NCBI GenBank assembly: GCA_900766355.1
Contig: CAAFVD010000064.1
Location: forward strand, 62,001 to 126,000
Reading direction: 5' to 3'
Origin: Candidatus Gastranaerophilales bacterium
Lineage (GTDB): Bacteria; Cyanobacteriota; Vampirovibrionia; Gastranaerophilales; Gastranaerophilaceae
DNA: 64,000 nt
A program made the translations under genes and the position numbers. This document shows, piece after piece, positions 17,062-25,805 of this stretch; within the stretch, counting starts at the first letter, position 1, and every line of letters starts with the position of its first letter. Under the pieces are notes generated by a model, which had not been told where the DNA came from, did no database searches, and worked only from the letters and a program-made list of their open reading frames with translations.

Positions 17062-18341
17062 TGGATATAAAAGTTTCAGAATTAAAACAAGGGTTGAGAG
17101 GTTCAATTGTAATACCCGCAGACAAATCTATTTCTCATAGAGCTGTAATGTTTTCTTCTTTGGCTCAAGGTAAGTCAATAATAAGAAACTTTCTTTATGC
17201 TTCTGATTGTCGTTCAACAGTTTCTGTTTTTAAAAATTTAGGTGTTGATATAGAGTTTATTGATAATAATACTTTATCTGTAAAATCATCAGGTGTTTTA
17301 AAACAACCTCTAACTGCTCTAGATTGTGGAAATTCGGGAACGACAATGCGATTGTTGGCTGGTGTTTTAGCAAGACAAAACTTTGATTCTGAATTAATAG
17401 GTGATGCAAGTTTATCAAAACGTCCAATGAAAAGAATTATAACTCCTTTATCGGAAATGGGGGCAGATATTTATTCAGATACAGGAACTGCACCTTTATT
17501 TATAAAAGGAAAAAGTTTAAAACCTATAGAATACCATTCTCCGATAGCATCAGCACAAGTAAAATCTTCAATTCTGCTAGCAGGATTAGGTACAGATGGG
17601 GTTACAACAGTTGTAGAACCTTATTTGTCAAGAAATCATACAGAAATTATGCTTAAATATATGGGTGCGGATATTCAATCTGATAAAAATATTGTAAGTA
17701 TAAAAAAATCTAAATTATTCGCTTGTGATATAAATGTTGCTGGAGATATTTCGTCTGCTGCATTTTTTATTGTATCAGCTTTAATAATTCCAGATTCTGA
17801 TATAGTTATTAAAAATGTTGGCTTAAACCCAACTAGAACAGGAATTATAGATGTTGTGAAACGTATGCATGGCGATATAGAGGTTTTAGACGAACGTGTT
17901 GTCTCTGGCGAATTAGTTGGGGATTTGAGAGTTAAATATTCGTCTTTAAAAGGTTGTGAAATAAATGGCGCTGATATACCACGTTTGATAGATGAACTTC
18001 CAGTAATAGCTCTTTTGGCAACTCAAGCAGAAGGAGAAACTCGTATAACAGATGCAGGAGATTTAAGAAATAAAGAAACAGATAGAATAACTGCAGTAGT
18101 TACTGAGTTTAGAAAAATAGGTATAGATATAGATGAATTAGATGACGGATTTTTAATTTCAGGCAAGCAACAAATAAAAGGAGATTCTGAAGTTAATGTG
18201 TATCATGACCATCGCTTGGCGATGACATTATATATTGCGGGACTTCTTGCTCAAAAAGAAATGGTAGTTAAGGATTTTCAATGGGTTGATGTTTCATTAC
18301 CTGAATTTTTACCTCTTATGGATTCTTTACGCAGTTTATGA
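17061..18341 (+). CDS. aroA: 3-phosphoshikimate 1-carboxyvinyltransferase (EPSP synthase)
   Basis: Sixth step of the shikimate pathway: shikimate-3-phosphate plus PEP gives EPSP and phosphate. The 426 residues show the family motifs DKSISHRA (Lys22), DCGNSGTTMRLL (88-99), SKRPMKRI, the catalytic ELP region (DELPVIALLA), RNKETDRI and the C-terminal DHRLAMTL. Together with aroF and pheA elsewhere in the window it shows an intact route to aromatic amino acids. Translation is coupled to the small upstream gene. Confidence 0.97.
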   Translation: MDIKVSELKQGLRGSIVIPADKSISHRAVMFSSLAQGKSIIRNFLYASDCRSTVSVFKNLGVDIEFIDNNTLSVKSSGVLKQPLTALDCGNSGTTMRLLAGVLARQNFDSELIGDASLSKRPMKRIITPLSEMGADIYSDTGTAPLFIKGKSLKPIEYHSPIASAQVKSSILLAGLGTDGVTTVVEPYLSRNHTEIMLKYMGADIQSDKNIVSIKKSKLFACDINVAGDISSAAFFIVSALIIPDSDIVIKNVGLNPTRTGIIDVVKRMHGDIEVLDERVVSGELVGDLRVKYSSLKGCEINGADIPRLIDELPVIALLATQAEGETRITDAGDLRNKETDRITAVVTEFRKIGIDIDELDDGFLISGKQQIKGDSEVNVYHDHRLAMTLYIAGLLAQKEMVVKDFQWVDVSLPEFLPLMDSLRSL

Positions 18342-18373
18342 TAAACTGTGATTAAACTATCGGAAATTAAATA

Positions 18374-19456
18374 ATGGGTGATGAAGACAAACAGTATGAT
18401 GCCACCCCGCAGAAATTAGAGCGGGCTAGAAAAGAGGGTCAGGTCGTCAAATCAAAAGACGTATCTACGGCACTCTCACTTCTTGTTGTATTCTCTTTCA
18501 TAAATCTTATGGCACCTATGATGTGGAAAATGCTAAATGGACTTTTTCGGACGTTATATGAGCAGATACCAAATCAACATTTGGATTCCATAGGTTATAC
18601 ATTTATATTCACAACTGCCGTTATTCCAACTGTGACAATTGTAGGATTAGTGTTAATTGTTGCAGCTTTTATAGCAATAGTAGGTGATTTTATGCAAGTA
18701 GGTCCGTTGGTTGCAATTGCTCCTTTGATGCCAAAGCTTGATAAACTTAATCCTACAAAATATTTTAAGAATATTATGTCAGTAAAGACTCTTTTTGAAT
18801 TATTTAAGAATATTTTAAAAGTTGTTATTTTGGGTCTTGTTGGTTGGTCTGTATATTCCTCTCATTTGCAAAGTATTCTTATGCTTGCGGCTATTGATAA
18901 TAACTTTGCGGTAATGATTGAGTTTGGTAAGTTGATTGTAGACTTTATTTACAAAGCTTGTGTGGCTTTTTTGATTATTGCTGCAGCAGATTATGGTGTT
19001 ACTCGTTGGAAGTTCTTGAAAGATCAAAAGATGTCATTTAAGGAAATAAAAGATGAATATAAAAACCAAGAAGGTGACCCGCATGTTAAATCGGCATTAC
19101 GTCAACGCCGTATGCAAATGTTACAACAAGGAGCTATGGATTCTGTAGCTGAGGCCGATTTTGTTGTTCGTAACCCAACTCATGTGGCATGTGCCTTAAA
19201 ATATGATGCAGAAACCATGCTCTCACCAACTGTTATAATGAAGGGGGCAGAGTTAATCGCAAAAGAAATAATTCGGATAGCAGAAGAAAATAATGTCCCT
19301 GTAATAGACAATCCACCAGTAGCTAGAGCTGTTTTTAGAATGGTGGAAATAGGTCAGCAAATTCCACCTGAATTATTTAAAGCTGTAGCAGAAATTTTAC
19401 TTTTTGTTTACAACTTGAAAAATAAATCAAATCAGGGTAACATAAACAATAGGTAA
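18374..19456 (+). CDS. flhB: FlhB-family type III export apparatus protein
   Basis: 360-residue inner-membrane component of flagellar or injectisome type III export that switches substrate specificity by self-cleavage. The N-terminus DKQYDATPQKLERARKEGQV is the family hallmark; four membrane segments follow (about 33-52, 78-104, 145-170, 185-206); the cytosolic domain contains the autocleavage motif NPTH at residues 267-270, intact, then the usual VACALKY and the IDNPPVARAVF block. Close relatives FlhB (flagellum) and SctU (injectisome) differ little in sequence; the adjacent FliA-like sigma factor favours a flagellar origin. No other export gene lies in the window. Confidence 0.92.
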   Translation: MGDEDKQYDATPQKLERARKEGQVVKSKDVSTALSLLVVFSFINLMAPMMWKMLNGLFRTLYEQIPNQHLDSIGYTFIFTTAVIPTVTIVGLVLIVAAFIAIVGDFMQVGPLVAIAPLMPKLDKLNPTKYFKNIMSVKTLFELFKNILKVVILGLVGWSVYSSHLQSILMLAAIDNNFAVMIEFGKLIVDFIYKACVAFLIIAAADYGVTRWKFLKDQKMSFKEIKDEYKNQEGDPHVKSALRQRRMQMLQQGAMDSVAEADFVVRNPTHVACALKYDAETMLSPTVIMKGAELIAKEIIRIAEENNVPVIDNPPVARAVFRMVEIGQQIPPELFKAVAEILLFVYNLKNKSNQGNINNR

Positions 19457-19476
19457 TATTTAAATATCGATATAAA

Positions 19477-20124
19477 ATGAATCAAAATTTACTTAAGCAA
19501 TACGTTAGTATAGTCCAGAAGGTTGCCAAGATAGAGCAGAGAAGAGTACCGAACCACATGGTTGAGTATGAAGAACTCGTGAGTATTGGTATTATTGCGG
19601 TGCAAGCTATGATTAAGAATAAAACAGAAGAACAGCTTGCAAAATATAATGATGCTTACATGGGTACTGCCGTAAAATGGGCTATTAGAAACGAACTTCG
19701 TCATAGATATAAATGGTATTCTATGAAGCATAAAGCTGATACCGAAAATGGAGAAGAAACAGAAGAAGGAGCAACTTCAGCAGGTAAGGTTAAAGAAGCC
19801 GTTTATGAGACAATTTTGTCCATTGATGGTTTAGCAGCTTCTGCGACAGATAATGATTCACCATTTGATTTTATAAAAGACCCTTCGGCTTTGCCTGATG
19901 AAAAAGCAGAGATTACAGAGCTTAGCAAATTAATAAAAGAGGCGATAGCAACTTTACCTCAGAAAGAGCGTACTGTTGTTGAGTATCGTTTTTATCGTAA
20001 CATGCAAGCTAAAGATATCGCAAAACAAGTAGGTTTATCACCTTCTCGTATTACAAGAATTGTCCAGTCTGCTTTGGGTAGTATAAGAGAATATCTTGCT
20101 GCTCGTGGTCGTAAGGATTATTAA
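19477..20124 (+). CDS. FliA/sigma-28-like alternative sigma factor
   Basis: 215 residues with sigma region 2 (about 20-85: YEELVSIGIIAVQAMI, WAIRNELRHRYKW) and region 4 (about 150-210: LPQKERTVVEYRFY, then the helix-turn-helix DIAKQVGLSPSRITRIVQSAL). The linker is unusually polar and contains no typical region 3. It begins 20 bases after flhB, suggesting one transcript, and ends 4 bases before rsmI. In the sigma-70 family this size and order match FliA/SigB/WhiG-type group 3 factors. The likely role is controlling motility or secretion genes; a stress or developmental role is possible. Confidence 0.85.
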   Translation: MNQNLLKQYVSIVQKVAKIEQRRVPNHMVEYEELVSIGIIAVQAMIKNKTEEQLAKYNDAYMGTAVKWAIRNELRHRYKWYSMKHKADTENGEETEEGATSAGKVKEAVYETILSIDGLAASATDNDSPFDFIKDPSALPDEKAEITELSKLIKEAIATLPQKERTVVEYRFYRNMQAKDIAKQVGLSPSRITRIVQSALGSIREYLAARGRKDY

Positions 20125-20128
20125 TCAC

Positions 20129-20932
20129 ATGAGAGAGTATCAGTTTTATATTGTACCAACACCTATCGGTAATCTTTCTGACATGACATTTAGAGCTATT
20201 GAAGTTTTAAAGTCTGTAGATGTTATCGCATGTGAAGATTCAAGAGTTACACAAAAACTGTTAAACCATTTTGATATTCAAACAAAACTAATTTCCTATC
20301 ATAAGTATAATGAAAAAAGCAGAATAGATTTTTTCATGAAATTCTTAGAAGAAGGTAAAAAAGTTGCATTGGTTTCTGATGCCGGAACTCCTATGATATG
20401 TGATCCTGGAAGTTATTTGTTGAAAGAACTTATAAAAAATAAAATTTCATTTACGGCACTCCCAGGTGCATGTGCAGTTACAACATTTTTATCTCAAACT
20501 CCTAGAGAAGATGAAATTTTTACATTCATTGGTTTTATGCCAAGAGGGACAAATGAAATAAATGAGATATTAGATAAGTATAATAATTCAAATGTTGTTT
20601 TTTATGAGTCGCCTAACAGAATTTTAAAAACATTATTAGCAATAAAAGAATCTCGAGGAAATGTTAATATAGCTATTTCTCGTGAATTATCAAAATTGTT
20701 TGAGGAATCTTTAGTGGGTACTATAGATGATGTTTTAGAACATTACAAAGACGGTATAAAGGGTGAGATTGTATGTATGGTGTACAAATCTCAAAATAAT
20801 AATACAGAAATAACACCACAAATTAATAAATTGAAAAAAGCGGGTTATAGTACAAAAGATATTTCTAAAATATTATCACTTTTAACAGGTGTTTCAAAAA
20901 ATGAAATATATAATGCTATAAGTCAAGATTAG
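20129..20932 (+). CDS. rsmI: 16S rRNA (cytidine-1402-2'-O)-methyltransferase
   Basis: Methylates the ribose of C1402 in the 30S decoding centre with SAM. From the ATG at 20129 the protein has 267 residues; the frame also opens at 20096 inside the sigma gene, but homology starts with FYIVPTPIGNLSDMTFRA. Other family blocks are ACEDSRVTQKLLNHF, VSDAGTPMICDPGS and LPGACAVTTFLS. The C-terminal helical part is complete. It follows the sigma factor gene by 4 bases, an association of position with no obvious functional link. Confidence 0.95.
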   Translation: MREYQFYIVPTPIGNLSDMTFRAIEVLKSVDVIACEDSRVTQKLLNHFDIQTKLISYHKYNEKSRIDFFMKFLEEGKKVALVSDAGTPMICDPGSYLLKELIKNKISFTALPGACAVTTFLSQTPREDEIFTFIGFMPRGTNEINEILDKYNNSNVVFYESPNRILKTLLAIKESRGNVNIAISRELSKLFEESLVGTIDDVLEHYKDGIKGEIVCMVYKSQNNNTEITPQINKLKKAGYSTKDISKILSLLTGVSKNEIYNAISQD

Positions 20933-20956
20933 TGCAGAATTTAGCCTTTTTAAACC

Positions 20957-20984
20957 TTGACTTTTTAAAAATTATCGTTACAAT
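20957..20984 (+). promoter_or_regulatory. Promoter for the three-gene prmC operon
   Basis: TTGACT (20957-20962), 16-base spacer, TACAAT (20979-20984). It lies just after rsmI and about 70 bases upstream of the next start codon. Confidence 0.65.
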
Positions 20985-21053
20985 ACTTAATATAATGTTA
21001 TAAAAAAGGCAATTTTTTTTGAGTTATATACTTTGTATATATACGAGGTCCCT

Positions 21054-21248
21054 ATGAACAAAGATAAATATAAAAACTTAACAGTAATTGATGGTGTTAA
21101 ATCTGAAAAAGAACAGATTAAAGAAACATCGCAGAATACTTATCAATCTAATCCATTAAAAACAGATTTGTATTCAAGACTAGCTGCATTTCGTAATTCT
21201 CAAAGAAAATTCAATGTCCAAGATGTGATTAAAGATTCTTTGAAATAA
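21054..21248 (+). CDS. Small hypothetical protein
   Basis: 64 residues from an ATG preceded by GAGG at 5 bases; an in-frame TTG at 21033 has no such site. The protein is polar and charged (Lys, Asn, Ser, Asp), with a central segment LKTDLYSRLAAFRNSQRKF that may form a helix. It starts a three-gene unit: the next gene begins 3 bases after its stop. No family recognised. Confidence 0.7.
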   Translation: MNKDKYKNLTVIDGVKSEKEQIKETSQNTYQSNPLKTDLYSRLAAFRNSQRKFNVQDVIKDSLK

Positions 21249-21251
21249 TAT

Positions 21252-21761
21252 ATGTACGAGATAAAGAAAAGAATATATTTGGATTTAGATAAGACTCAGA
21301 AAAGTGCTTTATGTAATTTTTTGAGAGCATTAGTTAAACAGAATTTAGAAACAAGTGTTTCAGATTTGTTTGACAAGTTTGTAGAAGATGAAGAATATTA
21401 TCAACAGGTAAAAGCTTCTAGATTCCCTTTTTTGGCAGATATTCTTTATGATGATATATTTAGAAGTGATACAATTTTGTATTTGAAAGAATGTAAAAAG
21501 TATTATGATTACAAAAAATCGCAAGCGCCTTTGATTGCGAAGCAAAAAGAATTTGAAAAACAAAAACGAAAGTTTTTACAAGATGTAAAAATGTCAAAAG
21601 AACCTCCTACAAAAAAACAACTTTACTATTATGATAGATTATGTAAAAAATATAATATAGAAAAATTAGATGTAGAAGCTTTATCAAGATTAGATTTAAA
21701 AACAGAGATTGGAAAAATTATAGATGAACATTCAGGAGATAGTTGCCATATTGGTGAATAG
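21252..21761 (+). CDS. Hypothetical Lys/Tyr-rich helical protein
   Basis: 169 residues, soluble and mostly helical, with strongly charged stretches (KQKEFEKQKRKFLQDVKM) and many Tyr. The C-terminus KKQLYYYDRLCKKYNIEKLDVEALSRLD resembles the short SAP/anti-sigma-like helix pairs seen in small phage or regulator proteins, but I cannot assign it. It is sandwiched between a small gene (3-base gap) and prmC, whose ATG lies 38 bases inside its 3' end. Confidence 0.7.
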   Translation: MYEIKKRIYLDLDKTQKSALCNFLRALVKQNLETSVSDLFDKFVEDEEYYQQVKASRFPFLADILYDDIFRSDTILYLKECKKYYDYKKSQAPLIAKQKEFEKQKRKFLQDVKMSKEPPTKKQLYYYDRLCKKYNIEKLDVEALSRLDLKTEIGKIIDEHSGDSCHIGE

Positions 21762-22548
21762 TGGTATTCACCCAAATGAAGCTAGAATAGAAGTGAAAAT
21801 GATGATAGAACATTATTGCAACTATACTGCATTAGATGTAATAAGAGGAGTACCTTTAGATTATGAAAAACTTAAAATTGTCAGAGAAAAAGCAAGAGTT
21901 CGTGCAAGGACTAAAATTCCTGTGCAGTATATTATTGGGCTTGCTGATTTTATGGGGTGTAAATATATTGTTAATGAAAATGTTTTAATCCCAAGAGGAG
22001 AAACTGAACAATTAGTTATGAGGGTGTTAGATATTCTCCGCTCTAATGATATGAAAAAAGTTTTGGATATTGGTACAGGTTCTGGTTGTATCCCTTGTGC
22101 AATAGCTCAGGGTGGGGATTATGATATAACATCAGTTGACATATCTTCAAAAGCATTGGAGGTTGCAAAAGAAAATGTAAAACGATTTGAGTTAGATAAT
22201 AAAATAAAACTTTTAGAGTCTGATTTGTTTTTGAATATTCCAAAATCTGAAAATTTTGATGTAATAGTTTCAAATCCTCCATATATTCCTGTTGGTACAG
22301 ATTTGCAAAAAGAAGTAACTTTTGAACCTTCGAGTGCTTTGTTCGCAAATCATAACGGGCTTGAGTTTTATGAGAAAATAATTCCTCAATCTAGAGAGTT
22401 TTTAAAAGATGGAGGGTTTATCGCTTTTGAGATTGGATATAATCAAGGTGAAGATGTTTATAATTTGTTAGAACAAGCGAATTTTAAAAACATTATTATC
22501 GAAAAGGATATAATGGGGTTAGATAGAATCGTTTATGCTCAAAAATAA
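21724..22548 (+). CDS. prmC: Peptide chain release factor glutamine methyltransferase
   Basis: N5-methylates the Gln of the GGQ motif in release factors RF1/RF2. 274 residues: an N-terminal helical RF-binding domain (1-80), the PVQYIIG and PRGETEQLV blocks, the SAM-binding VLDIGTGSGCIPCAIA (about 111-126) and the catalytic NPPYIPVG. The start lies within the previous gene; this frame position matches the family N-terminus, so the 38-base overlap looks real. The stop abuts the stop of the convergent gene with no terminator between. Confidence 0.95.
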   Translation: MNIQEIVAILVNSGIHPNEARIEVKMMIEHYCNYTALDVIRGVPLDYEKLKIVREKARVRARTKIPVQYIIGLADFMGCKYIVNENVLIPRGETEQLVMRVLDILRSNDMKKVLDIGTGSGCIPCAIAQGGDYDITSVDISSKALEVAKENVKRFELDNKIKLLESDLFLNIPKSENFDVIVSNPPYIPVGTDLQKEVTFEPSSALFANHNGLEFYEKIIPQSREFLKDGGFIAFEIGYNQGEDVYNLLEQANFKNIIIEKDIMGLDRIVYAQK

Positions 22549-23346
22549 TTATTTTTGAATTTTAGAGCGTTTCGCTTGTTTAACTTGTATATCATTGGCA
22601 TTTTTAGTTCGTTCATCTTGAATGACTTGAGCAAGTTTTTTGTTTAATATTTGCATTTTTTCATCAAATTTATATTCGCTTAAGTCGTAATTCTTACCTT
22701 GAATATGCATGTTTTCTAGTTTTGCAATTTGTCTATCTATAATAGGTTCTGCAACGTGGTTGTTTTTTTCTGTCAAGACATTGTATCGCATAACTTGTAG
22801 TACATCAATTTGTTCGTTTGGACTTTTTCCTTTTAAGAATTTATCAAGTTTTTTTGTTTTTAATACTTGTTTTTCTGTAACATTGTCAGCGAAAAATTTT
22901 CCTGTTTCTTCCATTATTGATTCGTTTTTAAACAACTTTAATTCTCTAACTGTAAATTTAGGATTATATAGTTTATTACATAGTTTTTGTACCTGTTTCA
23001 TAACAACACCAAGATGGCTTTGTTCTATCATATTATCCCAAGAATTTTGTGGTAAATTGAGAATATATCCTTTGTTAACTTTACTAGAATTTACGTAATG
23101 AGTTAAGTTTGCTTCTTTTGGATTGTCAACAGCATGAATTTTTAGATTGATGTTTTTACCAATAACAGATTTAATTGTTTTTTTTAGTGTTGCAGGTTTT
23201 ATTTTTCTATCTACAAAATCATATTTTAAACTTTTTAAAATTTTCGTGTTTAGCTCAATACTACTTTCTAATCGTTGAGGAGTAGTTCCTCTAGAAAGTT
23301 TTATAGGTAGAAATGATGCTTTTTTGTCAACTCTTATTTTAATCAT
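22549..23346 (-). CDS. Hypothetical protein, basic
   Basis: 265 residues from the ATG at 23346; an upstream in-frame TTG at 23367 is less likely. Very basic and helix-rich, with no signal peptide or membrane span. The N-terminus MIKIRVDKKASFLPIKLSRG contains a Phe-centred motif like those of other hypothetical proteins here. The C-terminal third (KLENMHIQGKNYDLSEYKFDEK) is charged. Next to it on the same strand, 55 bases upstream, is the GNAT-like gene. No family recognised. Confidence 0.7.
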   Translation of the reverse strand: MIKIRVDKKASFLPIKLSRGTTPQRLESSIELNTKILKSLKYDFVDRKIKPATLKKTIKSVIGKNINLKIHAVDNPKEANLTHYVNSSKVNKGYILNLPQNSWDNMIEQSHLGVVMKQVQKLCNKLYNPKFTVRELKLFKNESIMEETGKFFADNVTEKQVLKTKKLDKFLKGKSPNEQIDVLQVMRYNVLTEKNNHVAEPIIDRQIAKLENMHIQGKNYDLSEYKFDEKMQILNKKLAQVIQDERTKNANDIQVKQAKRSKIQK

Positions 23347-23401
23347 ATTGGTATAAAACTCAAACAAATTATTTTTTGTTAGTTAACTTTACAAAAGTTT
23401 A

Positions 23402-23971
23402 TTATCCGTCCCAACGGTAGCGCCTGTAGTCAGGATCGATAATTTTAAAATCTTGTTTTTCGTAAAACTGTTTAGCACTGTATGATGCAGTAAGTTCTAT
23501 TTTTTTATACATATCCTTCATGGTATCTATAAGAGCTTTGCCGACACCTTTAAACGGACGTCTTTTAAGGTTGTGCATAGAATCAGGACGAGTTTGCAAA
23601 TATGCAAGTTCATCAGAAGAATCAAACCATTGTTTCATATTTGCCATACCTAAAATTTTAGAAGATTTTAATCTGTCAAAATTCTCATTTTGTTCTGTTA
23701 ATAAATAAATTTGATTCTGTGTTTTTTTATAGTCAGAATCTCTCATTTCGCCTGCGTTTTCTACAATGTTTTCTGCAAATACTTGCCCATTCCAATCTCT
23801 TACTGCCGTTTTCATTGATTTGAGGTCGTATTTGTTAGAAGCATCATATTTTACAACAGAAGCCTTTATAGGTTTGTATAAATTTGTTTTTGGATTAAAT
23901 TTTTTGATTTCAACACTTTTGATAAATGTTGCACCAAAATTAACGGGAGTAATGTTGTTATTCATATCCAT
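23402..23971 (-). CDS. Putative GNAT-fold acetyltransferase with N-terminal extension
   Basis: 189 residues; GAGG stands 6 bases before the ATG. Residues 1-16 (with PVNFGATF) are polar and probably unstructured. The C-terminal half resembles a GNAT domain: a beta-strand ELAYLQTRP, the acetyl-CoA loop RRPFKGVGKALI, a following helix, and the typical end AKQFYEKQDFKI. The family moves acyl groups from acyl-CoA to amines or proteins; the substrate is unknown. It lies 30 bases downstream of the HAD gene of the five-gene operon and may be its last member. The GNAT call rests on short motifs. Confidence 0.62.
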   Translation of the reverse strand: MDMNNNITPVNFGATFIKSVEIKKFNPKTNLYKPIKASVVKYDASNKYDLKSMKTAVRDWNGQVFAENIVENAGEMRDSDYKKTQNQIYLLTEQNENFDRLKSSKILGMANMKQWFDSSDELAYLQTRPDSMHNLKRRPFKGVGKALIDTMKDMYKKIELTASYSAKQFYEKQDFKIIDPDYRRYRWDG

Positions 23972-24001
23972 AATAAAACCTCAAAAAATAAAATTTGCTA
24001 G

Positions 24002-24676
24002 TTATTGGTTTAATATTTGATAAACTTCTTCTTGTGTAAGTCCTTGTTCGTTAATGGCGATATTGCCCCAACCAGCAAGTAAACAGGTTAAATTTGGTAT
24101 ATTTTTACAAGGAGTTAAGTTGTGAGAGTTATCATCAACAAAGAAACCTTTTTCTACATTGTTATCTTTCATATAATTTTCTATGAATTCAGCTTTATCT
24201 ATAACATTTGATAGTTCTTCTTTTCCATATATTTTAAAACCTGTATTTTTTCTTTGAATAGCAAAATTATTTTTTCGAGAAACAATCAAGATGTCAAATT
24301 TGTTTTGTAATTTCTTTACCATATCTAAAAAAGGGAATTTACTTTCTAATTTGTCAACGTAGTCTGAATGATTATCAAGTAGCCATTTTCTGGTTTTTAA
24401 ATATTTATCTTCAAAGATTTCTTCTTGCTTTAAATCTCTATTTTGTAAAAAAGAATTATAACTAGAAACTATATCCTTAGATGCGATTGATTTCATTAGG
24501 TATAAATATTGCCAAGAATTGAAAACTAGGTATTTGTATTTATAAAAGTTAGAATAAATATCTTGTTCTATAGGGGCAAATAAATCAATCCCTTTACATA
24601 CATATCTGCAAAGAATATAAGCTTCTTTTAAAGTATCATATAGAACTCCGTCAAAATCTAAAAAAAGTGTATACAT
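24002..24676 (-). CDS. HAD-superfamily hydrolase
   Basis: 224 residues. Motif I is LDFDGVLYDT (nucleophile Asp at about 7), motif II is VSRKN (about 134), and motif IV is FFVDDNSHNL, giving a complete HAD active site; the segment between (about 20-110) is a helical cap rich in Tyr and Phe. Such enzymes remove phosphate from small metabolites. The start codon overlaps the upstream membrane-protein gene by 19 bases, so it belongs to the five-gene operon running from 27821. The substrate cannot be named. Confidence 0.8.
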   Translation of the reverse strand: MYTLFLDFDGVLYDTLKEAYILCRYVCKGIDLFAPIEQDIYSNFYKYKYLVFNSWQYLYLMKSIASKDIVSSYNSFLQNRDLKQEEIFEDKYLKTRKWLLDNHSDYVDKLESKFPFLDMVKKLQNKFDILIVSRKNNFAIQRKNTGFKIYGKEELSNVIDKAEFIENYMKDNNVEKGFFVDDNSHNLTPCKNIPNLTCLLAGWGNIAINEQGLTQEEVYQILNQ

Positions 24677-24987
24677 ACAATGATACTCGCTATTGTTATT
24701 AGTATTTGTAATAAAGTAAAAAACTTTTCGGTTTTATATGCTGCAAATTGTCCTAAAATAAATGGTGATAATGAAAAAAATAGCAATAAAAGTTTTAACT
24801 GTATAAAAGGTTCTCTAAACATAAGTATAAAGCCCGCAATACAGTACATACCAATAAATGCCGTCATTAATGCAACATAATTTGATACAAATATGGTATC
24901 TTTTAGTTTAAATACGTATAATTTGCCTGTAATTAACGCTAGAACAAATAAACACCCAAATACAATAAAAATAGAACTTAACAACAT
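24658..24987 (-). CDS. Small integral membrane protein
   Basis: 109 residues with about four hydrophobic segments (1-20, 31-55, 63-82, 88-108) and few charged residues. Both ends overlap neighbouring genes (10 and 19 bases), which supports real, coupled expression. Possibly a membrane partner of the flanking hydrolase and HAD enzymes; no family recognised. Confidence 0.72.
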   Translation of the reverse strand: MLLSSIFIVFGCLFVLALITGKLYVFKLKDTIFVSNYVALMTAFIGMYCIAGFILMFREPFIQLKLLLLFFSLSPFILGQFAAYKTEKFFTLLQILITIASIIVCIHFF

Positions 24988-25805
24988 ACTGTCTTTTTCT
25001 CCTGAAGAATTTTACAATGAGTATCAAAAAATTCTAGACACTTATTATAAACAAATTCTTTCTCATTATCGTACAGAACCATATGATAACTATCTTCTAA
25101 AATAATTAAATTTTTATCTTCGGAAGATATTTTGTTATATACCAAATAAGCCCCTTTAGGAGAGGTTAAATCGTCCTCTTTTGAATGAATTAATAGTATT
25201 GGAACATTAATTTCTTTAAGCTTTTTACGAACAACTTTTGAAAGTTTAAGAAGTTCATAAATTGCGCTCATAGGAAAATAATTCATTCCAACATCTGATT
25301 TCTCTAAAAGCTTCTTTACTATTTTTCGAGTTTTTAGGTTTTTGATTCCGTGAGGTTCGCATTCAGGATAGTTATAATAGAATCGTATCATAGTAGATAG
25401 TGCTATTGGCATCAAAAAACTAAACCAAGGTAATCTCCAACCGTCTAAGAATAATGTTGTTGATAATGAAACAATACCTGAAACTTTCTCTCCGTATTTT
25501 TCTGCGACACCTAAGGCTAATACAGCACCAAGACATAGACCTGAAACAAATACTTCGTCATATTTAGAATTTAAGTATTCAAAGCGTTCGTAGGCAAAAT
25601 CAAGCCAATCTTGATACTTAACAGTATATATTTCTTCAACCTTGTCGCCGTGTCCAGGTAAGCAATCTGCGTACACGTCATAACCCTTTGTAAACAAAAA
25701 TTGACCATATTTTTTGAGTTCAAAAGGACTACCTGTCATTCCATGAAAAAGTAGAATTGCCCTTTTACATGGCGTTTCATGTATTAATTCAAAATTTAAA
25801 GACAC
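24978..25805 (-). CDS. Alpha/beta hydrolase with Cys in the nucleophile elbow
   Basis: 275 residues from a GTG that overlaps the stop of the aminotransferase gene (TAGTG). The alpha/beta-hydrolase fold is clear: ILLFHGMTGSP (oxyanion HGMTG), ADCLPGHGD, nucleophile elbow GLCLG (89-93), a late LLIHSKEDDLTSP acid region and a SYHMV His. The elbow has Cys91 where esterases have Ser, as in dienelactone hydrolases and polyhydroxyalkanoate synthases, so a thioesterase, acyltransferase or lactone hydrolase role is as likely as plain esterase. Part of the five-gene operon. Confidence 0.85.
   Translation of the reverse strand: MSLNFELIHETPCKRAILLFHGMTGSPFELKKYGQFLFTKGYDVYADCLPGHGDKVEEIYTVKYQDWLDFAYERFEYLNSKYDEVFVSGLCLGAVLALGVAEKYGEKVSGIVSLSTTLFLDGWRLPWFSFLMPIALSTMIRFYYNYPECEPHGIKNLKTRKIVKKLLEKSDVGMNYFPMSAIYELLKLSKVVRKKLKEINVPILLIHSKEDDLTSPKGAYLVYNKISSEDKNLIILEDSYHMVLYDNEKEFVYNKCLEFFDTHCKILQEKKTVCC

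Noticed and set aside
22043..22348. 101-codon minus-strand frame inside prmC
   Set aside because: Shadow of the conserved methyltransferase core.
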